The translations under genes and the position numbers were made by a program. The notes beneath the pieces were generated by a model. That model worked only from the letters and a program-made list of their open reading frames with translations, had not been told where the DNA came from and searched no databases. Source: Chitinophagaceae bacterium PMP191F (GTDB lineage: Bacteria; Bacteroidota; Bacteroidia; Chitinophagales; Chitinophagaceae). From it: a stretch of DNA of 64,000 nucleotides. The stretch spans positions 1 through 64,000 of the forward strand of contig LGYU01000022.1 of assembly GCA_001302245.1 (NCBI GenBank). Direction: 5' to 3'. Shown here one piece after another: positions 26,407 through 35,879 of the stretch (within the stretch, counting starts at the first letter, position 1; every line of letters starts with the position of its first letter).

Positions 26407-27669
26407 ATGTCTGCTCAGCAACAGAATCAGGACAGTGGGTTGTATACCTATGATTCCTTCAGTGGAGGACCGGGTAAAACTTCCAACAACAATTTTTTAT
26501 GGTGGTGTGCCGGTGCGCATCAGCAGTTATTGAAAGAATTTCCTTCAGAGCACAGTAAATACACCGGGTTGGGTGGTGTAATACTGGCAACCTTTGTATT
26601 GGCTTCACTGGCCGCCGGTTATGCCATTTATAGCATTTTTGGCAGCATTACCTGGACGCTATTGTTCGCTATCACCTGGGGGTTGATCATCTTTAACTTT
26701 GACCGTTTCCTGGTATCCACCATGCGTAAGTATGGGGTGAGTCGCCGTAAACAGATCTGGATGGCTGTGCCGCGTGTAGCATTGGCCCTGTTGATCGGCG
26801 TCACTATTGCGCGGCCGCTGGAGTTGAAAATTTTTGAGAAGGAGATCGACACTAAGGTGGTTGAAAATATCCACAAAAAGATACAACTGAACGATAGTCT
26901 GCTGCAACAGGAAAACAAAGCCATGTTGCAAACCACACAACTTGAACGCACCCGGCTGGTGAACCGTAAACTATCTATTGAAGATACATTACACCTCTTA
27001 CAGCAGGCCTATATCCGGGAAGCAGACGGAACCGGTGGTTCCGGCCGGCGTGGTATAGAAAATCTTACCCGTTTAAAAATGGATGCTTACACGGCCGCTG
27101 TCAAGCAGTTTACTCCTGAATTACAACAATTGCAGCACGATATCCGTACACAGGACAGTACATTGTCTGCACTGAGCGTATCGAATGAAGGAAAACGCAA
27201 ACAATATGAAGCTGACGCTAAAAAGAATGTAGGTTTCCTGGAACGGAACAAAGCCCTGTCTGACCTGTCGGCAGAAGAACCCAGCGTTTTCTGGACCAGC
27301 CTATTATTATCCCTGCTGATCATATTGATAGAAATAGGACCGATTTTGTCAAAACTGATCATGCCGGTAGGGCCATATGATATTGCACTGGCCAAAGAAG
27401 AGCTGATCAGTATGTCGGCTGCGGAAAATGATATGCGCAAGGATAAAGAACTGACTACTGAAAAGAACCGGTCGTTTTACCATAAACAAAAAGAAGTATC
27501 AGAGCAGTTGGTAGAAAAAATGACCGCACTGCAACAAAAACATATTGATGAAGAACTGGATAAATGGGAGCGTGGTGAATGGAATCCAAAAGACCACCGT
27601 GCTTCCATGGATGAGGTCGCCAGGAAGATCAAAGAACGTTACCAGTTTGGTGAGGACGATCTATTGTAA
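26407..27669 (+). CDS. DUF4407 family membrane protein
   Basis: A 420-residue protein. The N-terminus is polar (Gln/Gly/Ser-rich), followed by two close hydrophobic helices (~residues 58-95, FVLASLAAGYAIYSIF and TWTLLFAITWGLIIFNFDRF) and a third after the basic loop (PRVALALLIGVTIARPLE). A long coiled-coil region with an EKEIDTKV start covers ~residues 140-290. A fourth hydrophobic helix (WTSLLLSLLIILIEIGPILSK) precedes an acidic/basic helical tail. This layout is typical of DUF4407, whose function is unknown; it suggests a periplasmic coiled-coil loop between membrane anchors. The 3' end overlaps the convergent neighbour by nine bases. Confidence 0.85.
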   Translation: MSAQQQNQDSGLYTYDSFSGGPGKTSNNNFLWWCAGAHQQLLKEFPSEHSKYTGLGGVILATFVLASLAAGYAIYSIFGSITWTLLFAITWGLIIFNFDRFLVSTMRKYGVSRRKQIWMAVPRVALALLIGVTIARPLELKIFEKEIDTKVVENIHKKIQLNDSLLQQENKAMLQTTQLERTRLVNRKLSIEDTLHLLQQAYIREADGTGGSGRRGIENLTRLKMDAYTAAVKQFTPELQQLQHDIRTQDSTLSALSVSNEGKRKQYEADAKKNVGFLERNKALSDLSAEEPSVFWTSLLLSLLIILIEIGPILSKLIMPVGPYDIALAKEELISMSAAENDMRKDKELTTEKNRSFYHKQKEVSEQLVEKMTALQQKHIDEELDKWERGEWNPKDHRASMDEVARKIKERYQFGEDDLL

Positions 27670-28197
27670 CAGATAGAGTCCGATGAGTATAGCCAGGAAT
27701 AAGAGGGCCGGGATAAAAGCAATTTTACCGGCCCTGAATTTTTTACGGGACGATGGAGAACACAGTATCAGTAATGCCAGTACCAGGAAAAACTCCATGG
27801 CTGCCACAATACCAAATACAATATCGTACTGGCGTAGCATAATGTACTGTACAATGCTCCACGAAACGATCAATATGGCAAGCCCCAGTATAGCAGTTAC
27901 TGCGATCCAGCCAAACAAACGGCGTTTAAGCAATAAAATGCTTCCTATAATAGCAGTGAGGATAAAAATATAATTGCGGAGATTCAGAAACAGTTCTTTG
28001 CGGTCCAGGATCAATGCATTGTCTTTTACAATGAAACTATCAGAACGGGATGAGGTGTGACTCATCACCTGTAATGCCAGGAATATAAGACCGATCAACA
28101 GCACCAGTATACCGGCGTAAATTTCGCCTGCTCCCAGTGAAGGACGTTCGGGTTGTAAGGAGGGGGTATCGGGAGTAGTTGTTACGGGCGTTGTCAT
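27661..28197 (-). CDS. Hypothetical membrane protein, about five helices
   Basis: A 178-residue protein with a Thr/Pro-rich N-terminus (residues ~1-20) and hydrophobic segments near residues 24-45, 72-90, 93-115, 123-145 and 157-177. A short basic turn (SPSSRKKFRAGK) precedes the last helix. No family recognised. It is convergent with the DUF4407 gene and overlaps its 3' end by nine bases. A link between the two membrane proteins cannot be inferred from the overlap alone. Confidence 0.7.
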   Translation of the reverse strand: MTTPVTTTPDTPSLQPERPSLGAGEIYAGILVLLIGLIFLALQVMSHTSSRSDSFIVKDNALILDRKELFLNLRNYIFILTAIIGSILLLKRRLFGWIAVTAILGLAILIVSWSIVQYIMLRQYDIVFGIVAAMEFFLVLALLILCSPSSRKKFRAGKIAFIPALLFLAILIGLYLLQ

Positions 28198-28282
28198 ATC
28201 AGGAAAATGAGATTGCGTTTTAAAAAGGCAGCAAGCGTTGGGAACAGGTATGCGTAAAACTATTCAATTTTCGATAAACTAT

Positions 28283-28900
28283 TTATACCCGGCTGTCAAA
28301 CTTATTGCTGATGGCATCAGCCAGTTGTGCGGCCCAGCGTGCATATTCTTTAGCAGACGGATGTAGTGCATCGGCAGCCAGCAGGCTGTTATCTTCTGCG
28401 GCTTCCCGGGTACCGGGTGTTATGTCAATATAATTGACTGCATAACGGGCCGCAACAGAACGATTAATACAGTTATAATGATCTATCTGCTGAGCAATGG
28501 TCTTGCTATCCCTGTCTTTGGCAAAAGGCGTAACGCCCCAGTCGGGTATTGATAATACAAATACATGCGATGCCTGGCCACCTGCAAAACTGATCGCCTG
28601 TTGTAACAATGCTTCAAATTGCTGCCTGTATTCTTCCGGATCTCTGCCCCTGTATTGATTGTTCACACCTATCAGTAATGACACCACATCATACGAGGAC
28701 TGAAACTTTGTTGCCGTAACCTGTTGCTGTAGTTCATCGGTGGTCCAGCCGGTGCGGGCCACGATCTCTGGTGCATGAAACTGCAAGTCGTTTGCACGCA
28801 ATAACTGTACTGCCTGGTAGGGAAAGTTTTCATACAAAGGAACGCTTTCACCAATGGTATAAGAGTCGCCTAAGGCCAGGTAAGTGAATGTTGATGACAT
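28283..28900 (-). CDS. SGNH/GDSL hydrolase
   Basis: I start at 28900, where the domain begins MSSTFTYLALGDSYT; the longer frame to 28951 adds 17 residues of no family character. The 205-residue enzyme has block I GDSYTIG (nucleophile Ser), block II Gly near TGWT, block III GVNNQYR (Asn) and block V ADALHPS (Asp-x-x-His). There is no signal peptide, so it acts in the cytoplasm. Family members are esterases, lipases or acyl hydrolases; substrate unknown. It is 85 bp downstream of the membrane protein's start on the same strand, so separate promoters are likely. Confidence 0.88.
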   Translation of the reverse strand: MSSTFTYLALGDSYTIGESVPLYENFPYQAVQLLRANDLQFHAPEIVARTGWTTDELQQQVTATKFQSSYDVVSLLIGVNNQYRGRDPEEYRQQFEALLQQAISFAGGQASHVFVLSIPDWGVTPFAKDRDSKTIAQQIDHYNCINRSVAARYAVNYIDITPGTREAAEDNSLLAADALHPSAKEYARWAAQLADAISNKFDSRV

Positions 28901-29043
28901 AGATGCAAGATAAGAATTTCGGGTGCCAGATACCGGTTGTTGTTCACACAAAGAGGCTAAGCTGTTGCTGAAAATTCAGGTTCCGACGGGAGAGCGCTTT
29001 TTTTTAACATTCCAACTTATCACCCTCTCAGCTCCATTTAAAC

Positions 29044-29075
29044 AAAAAAAGATCGTCCCCGTGAAGAGACGATCT
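29044..29075 (-). terminator. Terminator of the minus-strand TonB-receptor gene
   Basis: On the minus strand agatcgtc and gacgatct form a perfect 8-bp stem with a 10-nt loop followed by seven T, about 50 bp beyond the stop at 29126. Confidence 0.85.
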
Positions 29076-29125
29076 GAATATATTGCCATGGCTAATTTCT
29101 AAAACCGAATAGCTAACTCCTTGTA

Positions 29126-31786
29126 CTATTGCTGCATTCCCTGCATTCCGTTCTGCATACCTTCGGCTTCGCCCCTGGTATTTTTACGTTTGAACAGTGA
29201 CAGATCGAATTTACCAAAGCGGTAGCTTAGGTTCAGACGTACCATCTGCGGATCTCTTCTTGTCCAGGCATCCTGTACAAAACCGGTTGCCACAGAATGA
29301 GAACGGAAACGACGTGTGCGTAAGATATCACTCCAGTTTACAGATACTGTCAGTGTATTTGATTTGATAGCGAAATCCTTTCTCAGACCTAAGTCTACAC
29401 CATAGTTGGCGTCAATATAACCCTGTGTAGTAGATGTAGGACCGCCACCCATGAAACCACCGCCACCACCACGGCCGCCACCACCACCGCTGTTGCTGGT
29501 GCTTACGGGTAATGCACTGCGGCTCTGGTATTCACCACTCAACTGAACGCTCCATCCCTTGTTGAATTTAAAGGCATTGTTCACTTTGGTGGTCCAGCTG
29601 GTACGCTCGTTCTTAATATCGCCTACGCCGGGAATATCACTGCCATTGATCTTTGAATAATATATGTTACCGCTTAAAGTGGTTTCCCACCATTTGGTAA
29701 TAGTATTGCGGAATACCAATTCAACACCTGCTGCATAAGCAGAAGACGCATTGATGTAAGAAGAAACGAATACAGAATCCTTGGTTACATCCAGCAGTCT
29801 GCGGCTCTGGTAACGTGCAATCAGATCGGTAGTGTATTTACCGAACAGGGTAGCCAGGAATGTATTGTTCTTTTTACCATAGGTTTTCTGGTAAGAGAGT
29901 TCCAGTGAATTGGTGAACTCCGGTTTCAGATTAGGATTACCGGTCTGGTAATTCAGGGTATCAGAATAGTCTACGTTCGGCATCAACTGGAAGAAGTTGG
30001 GCCTGTTGATACGACGGCTGTAGTTCAACTGAACATCCTGTTTATTTTCAAATGTGCGGGTAATAAATACGCTGGGGAACAGGCTCAGCGGGAAGCTGTT
30101 GGTAAATTTCTGTTTACCCAGTTGCTCACCATCGTATTTGGAACTTTCTGCACGCAGACCCAGCTGGTAGCTGTATTTGTCTTTGATCTTTTGTGAGAAA
30201 GTAGCATAACCGGCATAAATATAGTCTGTGTATTCGTAGTTACTGCTTACGTTAGGATTCAGTATACCATTATAATAGTTTAACTGCTCGCTGCTGAAAG
30301 TACGGGTCTGCGCTCTTAAACCTGCTTCCCATTTCATATTTTCATTGATGGGGTTTACGAAGTCAGTTTGCACTACCAGGAATTTATTGCTACCGTTGCT
30401 CTGTACACTCTGCAAAGCCTGGGGAAATTTGGGATTCGTCAGGTTGGCATCGTAGTAAGAACGGGAATATATGTTACTACCATTATTATTGGTGCTTGTA
30501 TTGTAGTTCACATCGGCTGTCCACTCTTTGCTGGGCTTGGCAAATGTGTGTTTATAGCTCAGCTGTGTACCATAGTTGCGGAACTCAAAGCTACCTCCGG
30601 TGTTGCGGTACTGGCCTTCCAGTCCGTATCCGGCAGTAATGGTATCAACAATAGAAGTAGTACGGTTATCAAAATTGAAATTACCGTTTACCAGTGAACC
30701 TGATAAGGTGATGGTATTGCGGTTATCAATAAAGTAATCAAGCCCCAGGCGACCAAAAGCAAAGCTACCTTTGTTCACGTTGTTGTTCGACTGGTTCATG
30801 AGGGTCTGTACATTGTCCAGCGTAGTGAGACGATCTGTTTCCCCCCAGCTTTTTGATTTACGCTGGTTAAAGTTGGCATTGGCAAACAGGTTCACCTTAC
30901 CCTGGCGGATGTTGATATCGCCACCGCCATTGATACGTGCGCGTGAATCAATACCTGCACGGATAGAGCCGTTGTAACCTGCTTTGCGGTTCTTTTTCAG
31001 TACCACGTTCAGGATACCTGCCTGTCCGCCGCTGGCATCGTATTTGGCAGAAGGGTTGGTGATCAGCTCAATACTCTGGATGGCATCAGAAGGGATCTGG
31101 TCAAGTGTAAGGGTAGTGGGACGGCCATCTACAAAGATCTGCGGAGCTGCATTGCGCAGGGTTACGTTACCATCTACATCCACATTTACAGAAGGAATGG
31201 TACGCATAATGTCTACTGCAGTGCCACCGGCAGAGTTGATATTTTTTTCAACGTTGAAGATCTTACGGTCAATACCCATCTGGATCAGGGGTTTGGATGC
31301 ACTTACTGTAACACTTTCCAGTACTTTGGCATCTTCTTCCAGTTTAATATTGCCCAGGTCTTTGTCAATGGCAGCCAGTGCCTGGGTCATATCGGGCTGT
31401 CCGCCCTGACCTTGACCCTGTGCCTGACCCATGCCCATTTTCAGATCAAACGCTACTTTCTGTTCTACAGAAGTATAACCGATAGCTGTTATTTTAAGAC
31501 GGAAATTGCCGAAAACCGGCAGGTTTTCCAGGCTAAAGTCGCCATTACCTTTGGTAAACATACCGGCAATGACAGAATCTTTACCTCCACGATTCAGGAC
31601 CAACTGAACCGAAGCTGCTTCAAGCCCCTTGTTGGTTTTGGCATCTACCACTTTTCCATAAAAGTGGCCTACATTCATTTGCGCACGCCCACCGCGATTA
31701 GCGCCCCCGCCCATGCCCCCGGGAATCTGGGCACCGGCCATTACAAAAGAAAGAACTGCAAAGGTTAGCAGGAATAATTTATTCAT
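29126..31786 (-). CDS. TonB-dependent receptor-like barrel with Gly-rich inserts
   Basis: An 886-residue exported protein (signal peptide, then a Gly/Met/Arg-rich stretch near residues 20-40). A carboxypeptidase-regulatory-like domain follows (HFYGKVVDAKTNKGLEAASV), interrupted near residues ~120-135 by a Gln/Gly-rich insert. Then a plug (VTVSASKPLIQMGIDRK, GTAVDIMRTIPSVNVDVDG, FVDGRPTTL, ELITNPSAKYDASG) and an OMP_b-brl_3-type barrel (RINRPNFFQLMPN, NPNLKPEFTNSLELS). A Gly-rich loop of the GGGGGRGGGGG type occupies residues 767-783. It is a paralogue in architecture of the protein at 23438-25885; ligand unknown. The tail is Met/Gln/Gly-rich. Confidence 0.85.
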   Translation of the reverse strand: MNKLFLLTFAVLSFVMAGAQIPGGMGGGANRGGRAQMNVGHFYGKVVDAKTNKGLEAASVQLVLNRGGKDSVIAGMFTKGNGDFSLENLPVFGNFRLKITAIGYTSVEQKVAFDLKMGMGQAQGQGQGGQPDMTQALAAIDKDLGNIKLEEDAKVLESVTVSASKPLIQMGIDRKIFNVEKNINSAGGTAVDIMRTIPSVNVDVDGNVTLRNAAPQIFVDGRPTTLTLDQIPSDAIQSIELITNPSAKYDASGGQAGILNVVLKKNRKAGYNGSIRAGIDSRARINGGGDINIRQGKVNLFANANFNQRKSKSWGETDRLTTLDNVQTLMNQSNNNVNKGSFAFGRLGLDYFIDNRNTITLSGSLVNGNFNFDNRTTSIVDTITAGYGLEGQYRNTGGSFEFRNYGTQLSYKHTFAKPSKEWTADVNYNTSTNNNGSNIYSRSYYDANLTNPKFPQALQSVQSNGSNKFLVVQTDFVNPINENMKWEAGLRAQTRTFSSEQLNYYNGILNPNVSSNYEYTDYIYAGYATFSQKIKDKYSYQLGLRAESSKYDGEQLGKQKFTNSFPLSLFPSVFITRTFENKQDVQLNYSRRINRPNFFQLMPNVDYSDTLNYQTGNPNLKPEFTNSLELSYQKTYGKKNNTFLATLFGKYTTDLIARYQSRRLLDVTKDSVFVSSYINASSAYAAGVELVFRNTITKWWETTLSGNIYYSKINGSDIPGVGDIKNERTSWTTKVNNAFKFNKGWSVQLSGEYQSRSALPVSTSNSGGGGGRGGGGGFMGGGPTSTTQGYIDANYGVDLGLRKDFAIKSNTLTVSVNWSDILRTRRFRSHSVATGFVQDAWTRRDPQMVRLNLSYRFGKFDLSLFKRKNTRGEAEGMQNGMQGMQQ

Positions 31787-31923
31787 AATAATAGTTAAGC
31801 GACAATTAGACGCAAAATTGAGTTACAACTTGTGACAGGTTAATGACAATGTGATGAGTGGTTAGTCTGCTGCTTTAGTATGCTAAAGCAATCGCTGATG
31901 AACTGGTTACATAGTTTATGCTG

Positions 31924-32532
31924 TTAATTTATTAATGATATGATTATCAATTGAATAAGGCCAATCAGGAAGCCGGTACAAGCTCCTGCAATGCGGAAAG
32001 TCCGGAATTCGGTGGTCATTGCCTGGCGCAGGCCAAGCTCCAGTTGTGCAGGGGAAATGGCAGCGATCTTTTGGGCGATCATTTGTTCCGGGTCAAATTT
32101 TTGCTGTAAATTTTTCATATACGCCTGCATTACTTCCGGGAAAATGATGGCCAACTCCTGCATGAAGATGGTTTTAAGCTGGTTGATAGTGGTATCTCCA
32201 ATAAACATACTGATCATGGGAAATGCTTCACCCAGTTTGTAGCGTAGAAAGTGATCTACATGTTGTTCAGCCAGCGGCAATACCTGCTGCAGGTTTTCAG
32301 GACTGGTTATTTTTTCTTCAATATCGCGGAAAGAGAACAATTGTATACTAAGGTATTTGCTTAACCCGGTGGCCAGTTGTGCCTGCTTTTTAGGAAAAAC
32401 ACCTTGTAGGGTTATTCCAGATATTTTAACAGGATGATACGGGCGAAAAAGCAGGGTAATGAACAGGCGATTGATCAGCCAGCCGGTAGCGGCAGCAATA
32501 AACGGGAAAGAAATAAACCACCAATGCATCAT
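31924..32532 (-). CDS. DUF445 family membrane protein
   Basis: A 202-residue protein with one hydrophobic helix at the start (WFISFPFIAAATGWLINRLFI) and one at the end (ACTGFLIGLIQLIIISLI), and a helical soluble domain between them. The N-terminal block ATGWLINRLFITLLFRPYHP, with ISGITLQGVFPKKQAQLA directly after, is characteristic of DUF445 (YheB-like). Its length is about half that of the longer family members, close to the short form. Function is unknown. The tRNA-His gene lies 60 bp upstream on the same strand. Confidence 0.8.
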   Translation of the reverse strand: MMHWWFISFPFIAAATGWLINRLFITLLFRPYHPVKISGITLQGVFPKKQAQLATGLSKYLSIQLFSFRDIEEKITSPENLQQVLPLAEQHVDHFLRYKLGEAFPMISMFIGDTTINQLKTIFMQELAIIFPEVMQAYMKNLQQKFDPEQMIAQKIAAISPAQLELGLRQAMTTEFRTFRIAGACTGFLIGLIQLIIISLIN

Positions 32533-32592
32533 GTACTCCAGGTAAGGGTAAAATAAAACCCCGGAGCAGTACTCCGGGGCAGTGTTGATTTT

Positions 32593-32670
32593 TGGGGAGG
32601 CTGAAGGGTCTCGAACCCTCGGCCTTCAGTGCCACAAACTGACGCTCTAACCTACTGAGCTACAGCCTCC
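32593..32670 (-). tRNA. tRNA-His (anticodon GTG)
   Basis: The minus strand folds as a complete cloverleaf: G-1 followed by acceptor GAGGCTG pairing with CAGCCTC, D-arm GCTC...GAGC, anticodon stem TCAGT/ACTGA with loop TTGTGGC (anticodon GTG), and T-arm GAGGG-TTCGAGA-CCCTT. The extra 5' G opposite discriminator C73 is the hallmark of bacterial tRNA-His. The 3' CCA is encoded. Confidence 0.97.
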
Positions 32671-32812
32671 GTAAATCGGGTTGCAAAAATAAAGAAAAAA
32701 TTAATTCCAGCGCAAAAAGATGAAAAAAATCCTGGAACCATTCATCAAAAATGGTTGTTAATTATAATGTTAGGACAACAACCCAATTTAAATATCGTTA
32801 TTTTTGGATACA

Positions 32813-34990
32813 ATGATTAAAGTATTACGATATATGATAAAAGCGAAAAATCTGCCCATTGTGCTGCTCTTCCTCGGTGCTGGTTTGTTTGTGGCATTCC
32901 GTACGCTGGGACTGGGCGGCGGTACCCCCCCCACGAAATACGAAAAGATCCTGCACAGTGTGGGTGAAATGATTGCAGAGATTCATTACAGTCCTAAAAA
33001 GATTGATGACAATTTTTCAAAAGAAATATTCAAAAAATATCTCGGCGAAAAAGTGGACCCCCAGAAATATATTTTTCTGCAATCGGATATTCAGCAACTG
33101 AAAAAATATGAAACCAAGCTGGATGATGAGATCCTGGGCGGACAGGTGCAGTTTGTGCCTGCTGTAGGCGAGATCTATAAAAAGAGATTGCCGGAAACGG
33201 AGCATATCTATAAAGAGATACTATCTAAACCTTTTGATTTTACAAAAGAAGAAAGCCTGGTGACCAATAATGACCTGCTGGAGTTTCCCAAAACTGAAGC
33301 AGATCGTAAAGAGGCCTGGCGCAAACGTTTAAAATATCTGGTGCTGGACAGGTATGCCACTTTGCTGGATATTCGTGATAAGAACAAAGGCAAAGAAGGT
33401 GCTACCAATAAAACAGATGCTGAACTGGAAGCCGAAGCGCGCGACAAGGTGATGAAGATCATGGATAAAATCTATGAGCGTCAGAACAACAAAGTCACGG
33501 ATGATGATCGTTTTAATGATTATGTAAATACCATTACAGAATCTATGGACCCGCACAGTACTTTCTTTCCTCCTGTGGAAAAGAGATACTTTGATGAGGG
33601 TATGAGCGGCCGTTTCTTTGGTATCGGTGCTTCACTGATTCCTGATGAAGATGGTAATATCAAGATCGGAACACTGGTTACCGGCAGTCCGGCATGGAAA
33701 TCAGGTGAAATTGCTCCCGGCGATATTATCCTGAAAGTAGCTCAGGGTGCTGCTGAGCCTGTTGATATTGCCGGTTATGTGGTAGAAGATGCTGTGAAGA
33801 TCATTCGTGGTTCAAAAGGTACCGAGGTACGTTTAACCATTAAAAAAGCTGATGGTTCTGTAAAAGTGGTGGCGCTGATCAGAGACGAGATTGTACAGGA
33901 CGAAACTTTTGCCCGCAGTGCTATTATTAATACCAATAAAGGTAAGATCGGTATGATCTATCTGCCGGAGTTTTATGCAGATTTTGAAAACCCCAAAGGC
34001 GCCCGTTGTTCTGAGGACGTACGCAAAGAGGTGATCAAACTGAAAGAGCAGAAAGTGGATGGTATTGTAATGGATTTGCGTACCAACGGCGGTGGTTCGC
34101 TGTACGATGTGGTGCAGATGGTAGGATTGTTCATTGAAGGTGGTCCCGTAGTACAGGTAAAAGACCGTGATGGCAAACCCCAGGTATATTACGACCGTGA
34201 TAAATCTGTATTGTATGATGGTCCGCTGGCAGTAATGGTGAATGAATACAGTGCATCAGCTTCTGAAATCTTTGCAGCCGCTATACAGGATTATAACCGC
34301 GGTGTTATTATCGGCAGTACTTCTACTTATGGTAAAGGCACTGTACAGCGTAACATCGGTATTGATAAAACAATGGGTTTTGCAGATGCCAACAGCGAGT
34401 TGGGTACTGTTAAACTGACCCTGCAGAAGTTCTATCGTATCAATGGCGGTTCTACCCAGTTGAAAGGTGTTGCTTCTGATATTCATGTTCCGGATGTTGA
34501 AGAATACTTCAGACAACGTGAAAAAGATAACCCCGATGCATTGCCCTGGGATGAGATCCAGAAAGCAGATTATAACCGCTGGAAATATGGTCTTGACCTT
34601 ACCCCGATCAAAAGGGCCAGTGCTGAACGTATGAAATCTAATGAAGCGTTTAACAAACTGCAAAGCAGTGCTGAATGGTTAGCTAAACGTCAAAATGAAA
34701 AAATAGCTACCCTGAATCTGAAAAAATACCAGGAAGAACAGAAACAGATCCGTTCTACTGTAAAAGAGATCGGCACACTGACCAAGCTGCAGGCCGAAAT
34801 GAATGTGGAAAGCTTACCGGAAGATGCAAAACGCTGGGATACCGATACCGCTAAAGCCGAACGCTTTAAAAACTGGATCAAGAACCTGCGTAGTGATATT
34901 TATCTGAACGAAGCTGTGAACGTAGTAAATGATATGGTAACCCAGACCAACCTGGTGTATAATATCAATAAAAAAGCAGAGAAAAATTAA
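32813..34990 (+). CDS. C-terminal processing peptidase (Prc/Tsp type, S41)
   Basis: I start at ATG 32813 (a TTG three codons earlier is less likely), giving 725 residues. A single N-terminal hydrophobic segment (IVLLFLGAGLFVAFRTLG) anchors or exports it. An N-terminal helical domain, a PDZ domain (FFGIGASLIPDED, GSPAWKSGEIAPGDIILKV) and the S41 catalytic core follow. The core has DLRTNGGG, SASASE (catalytic Ser482 by spacing to the lysine), QDYNRG with Asp493, and YGKGTVQ with Lys508. A long charged helical tail ends the protein, as in E. coli Tsp. It degrades or trims periplasmic proteins from their C-termini. A strong terminator follows. Confidence 0.93.
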   Translation: MIKVLRYMIKAKNLPIVLLFLGAGLFVAFRTLGLGGGTPPTKYEKILHSVGEMIAEIHYSPKKIDDNFSKEIFKKYLGEKVDPQKYIFLQSDIQQLKKYETKLDDEILGGQVQFVPAVGEIYKKRLPETEHIYKEILSKPFDFTKEESLVTNNDLLEFPKTEADRKEAWRKRLKYLVLDRYATLLDIRDKNKGKEGATNKTDAELEAEARDKVMKIMDKIYERQNNKVTDDDRFNDYVNTITESMDPHSTFFPPVEKRYFDEGMSGRFFGIGASLIPDEDGNIKIGTLVTGSPAWKSGEIAPGDIILKVAQGAAEPVDIAGYVVEDAVKIIRGSKGTEVRLTIKKADGSVKVVALIRDEIVQDETFARSAIINTNKGKIGMIYLPEFYADFENPKGARCSEDVRKEVIKLKEQKVDGIVMDLRTNGGGSLYDVVQMVGLFIEGGPVVQVKDRDGKPQVYYDRDKSVLYDGPLAVMVNEYSASASEIFAAAIQDYNRGVIIGSTSTYGKGTVQRNIGIDKTMGFADANSELGTVKLTLQKFYRINGGSTQLKGVASDIHVPDVEEYFRQREKDNPDALPWDEIQKADYNRWKYGLDLTPIKRASAERMKSNEAFNKLQSSAEWLAKRQNEKIATLNLKKYQEEQKQIRSTVKEIGTLTKLQAEMNVESLPEDAKRWDTDTAKAERFKNWIKNLRSDIYLNEAVNVVNDMVTQTNLVYNINKKAEKN

Positions 34991-35028
34991 GTGGCGGGTT
35001 GCTGTGACAACCGCATCTGAAATACTGA

Positions 35029-35056
35029 GCCGCGCTGTATACAGCGCGGCTTTTTT
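35029..35056 (+). terminator. Terminator of the processing peptidase gene
   Basis: A perfect 22-base palindrome (gccgcgctgta and its complement) followed by six T, 39 bp after the stop codon. Confidence 0.93.
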
Positions 35057-35193
35057 ATACTGATATTTTCTGCATAATTAACTTACAGGCGTTGCTGCTT
35101 CCTGCTATATTGTTTAATGGCTTTGCCTATTTTTGTAAACAACGCTTTCTGAAAATATTATAGAATAATCGCAAATCAATAACCTGCAACATC

Positions 35194-35715
35194 ATGAGCC
35201 TTTTAGAACGATTCAAACGTATTAAGACCTTTGTTTTTGATGTAGATGGTGTATTAACAGATGGTAGCATCCTGTTGCTGGATAACGGGCAGTTTCTGCG
35301 CAGTATGAATACCAAAGACGGTTTTGCATTGCAACTGGCTGTTAAAAAAGGCTACCGTATTGTGATCATTTCGGGTGGAACATCTGATGCGGTTACCGTT
35401 CGTTTGAATAAACTGGGTATTACAGATGTTTTTCTGAAAGTAGAGCACAAGAAAAAAGTATTGTCTGATTATATACAGCAGCACAACCTGCGCTGGGATG
35501 ATATCCTGTTTATGGGCGATGATGTACCGGATTATGAATGTATGCTGGAATCCGGATTGGCCTGTGCACCTGCTGATGCAGTAGGGGATATCCGGCAGAT
35601 CTCACATTACATCTCTGCATTACCCGGTGGACGAGGTTGTGTACGTGATGTAATTGAAAAGGTGCTTAAACTAAATGACCAGTGGGAGTTGCATACGAGT
35701 ATTGCGAGTAAGTAG
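35194..35715 (+). CDS. kdsC: KdsC-like HAD phosphatase (KDO-8-P phosphatase)
   Basis: A compact 173-residue C0-type HAD enzyme without a cap domain. Motif I is FDVDGVLTDGS (Asp16 nucleophile, Asp18), motif II ISGG, motif III a Lys near KKKVLSDY, and motif IV GDDVPDYECM. ALQLAVKKGYRIVIISGG and CAPADAVGDI are typical of KdsC. It removes phosphate from KDO-8-phosphate in lipopolysaccharide inner-core synthesis. Small tetrameric HAD enzymes of other substrates share these motifs, so the KDO role is probable, not proven. The gene stands alone, with a mosaic repeat after the stop. Confidence 0.88.
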   Translation: MSLLERFKRIKTFVFDVDGVLTDGSILLLDNGQFLRSMNTKDGFALQLAVKKGYRIVIISGGTSDAVTVRLNKLGITDVFLKVEHKKKVLSDYIQQHNLRWDDILFMGDDVPDYECMLESGLACAPADAVGDIRQISHYISALPGGRGCVRDVIEKVLKLNDQWELHTSIASK

Positions 35716-35879
35716 AATTTGGAAATGAGTCCGGAAGAAAGTGCACGCAAAGACACAAGTTGTATTTCGCCAAAAGCTAATACCTTGTATTAGCTCGTAG
35801 CTGAAAGCTCACGGCTAGCACCTGTATTCCACTTGCAACCTATAACTTATCACTGTATCTCACAGCTACAACCAACTCT
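35716..35879. repeat. Mosaic intergenic repeat, copy D
   Basis: A 164-bp gap between convergent genes. It contains gctcgtagctgaaagctcac (35788-35807), related to gctcgtagcccgaagctctc at 62314, and attccacttgcaacctataac (35825-35845), related to attccacttaaaacctataac at 62421 and to the reverse forms at 8149 and 22940. An acgcaaagacacaag word (35742-35756) resembles the complement of text near 8240. Confidence 0.75.
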
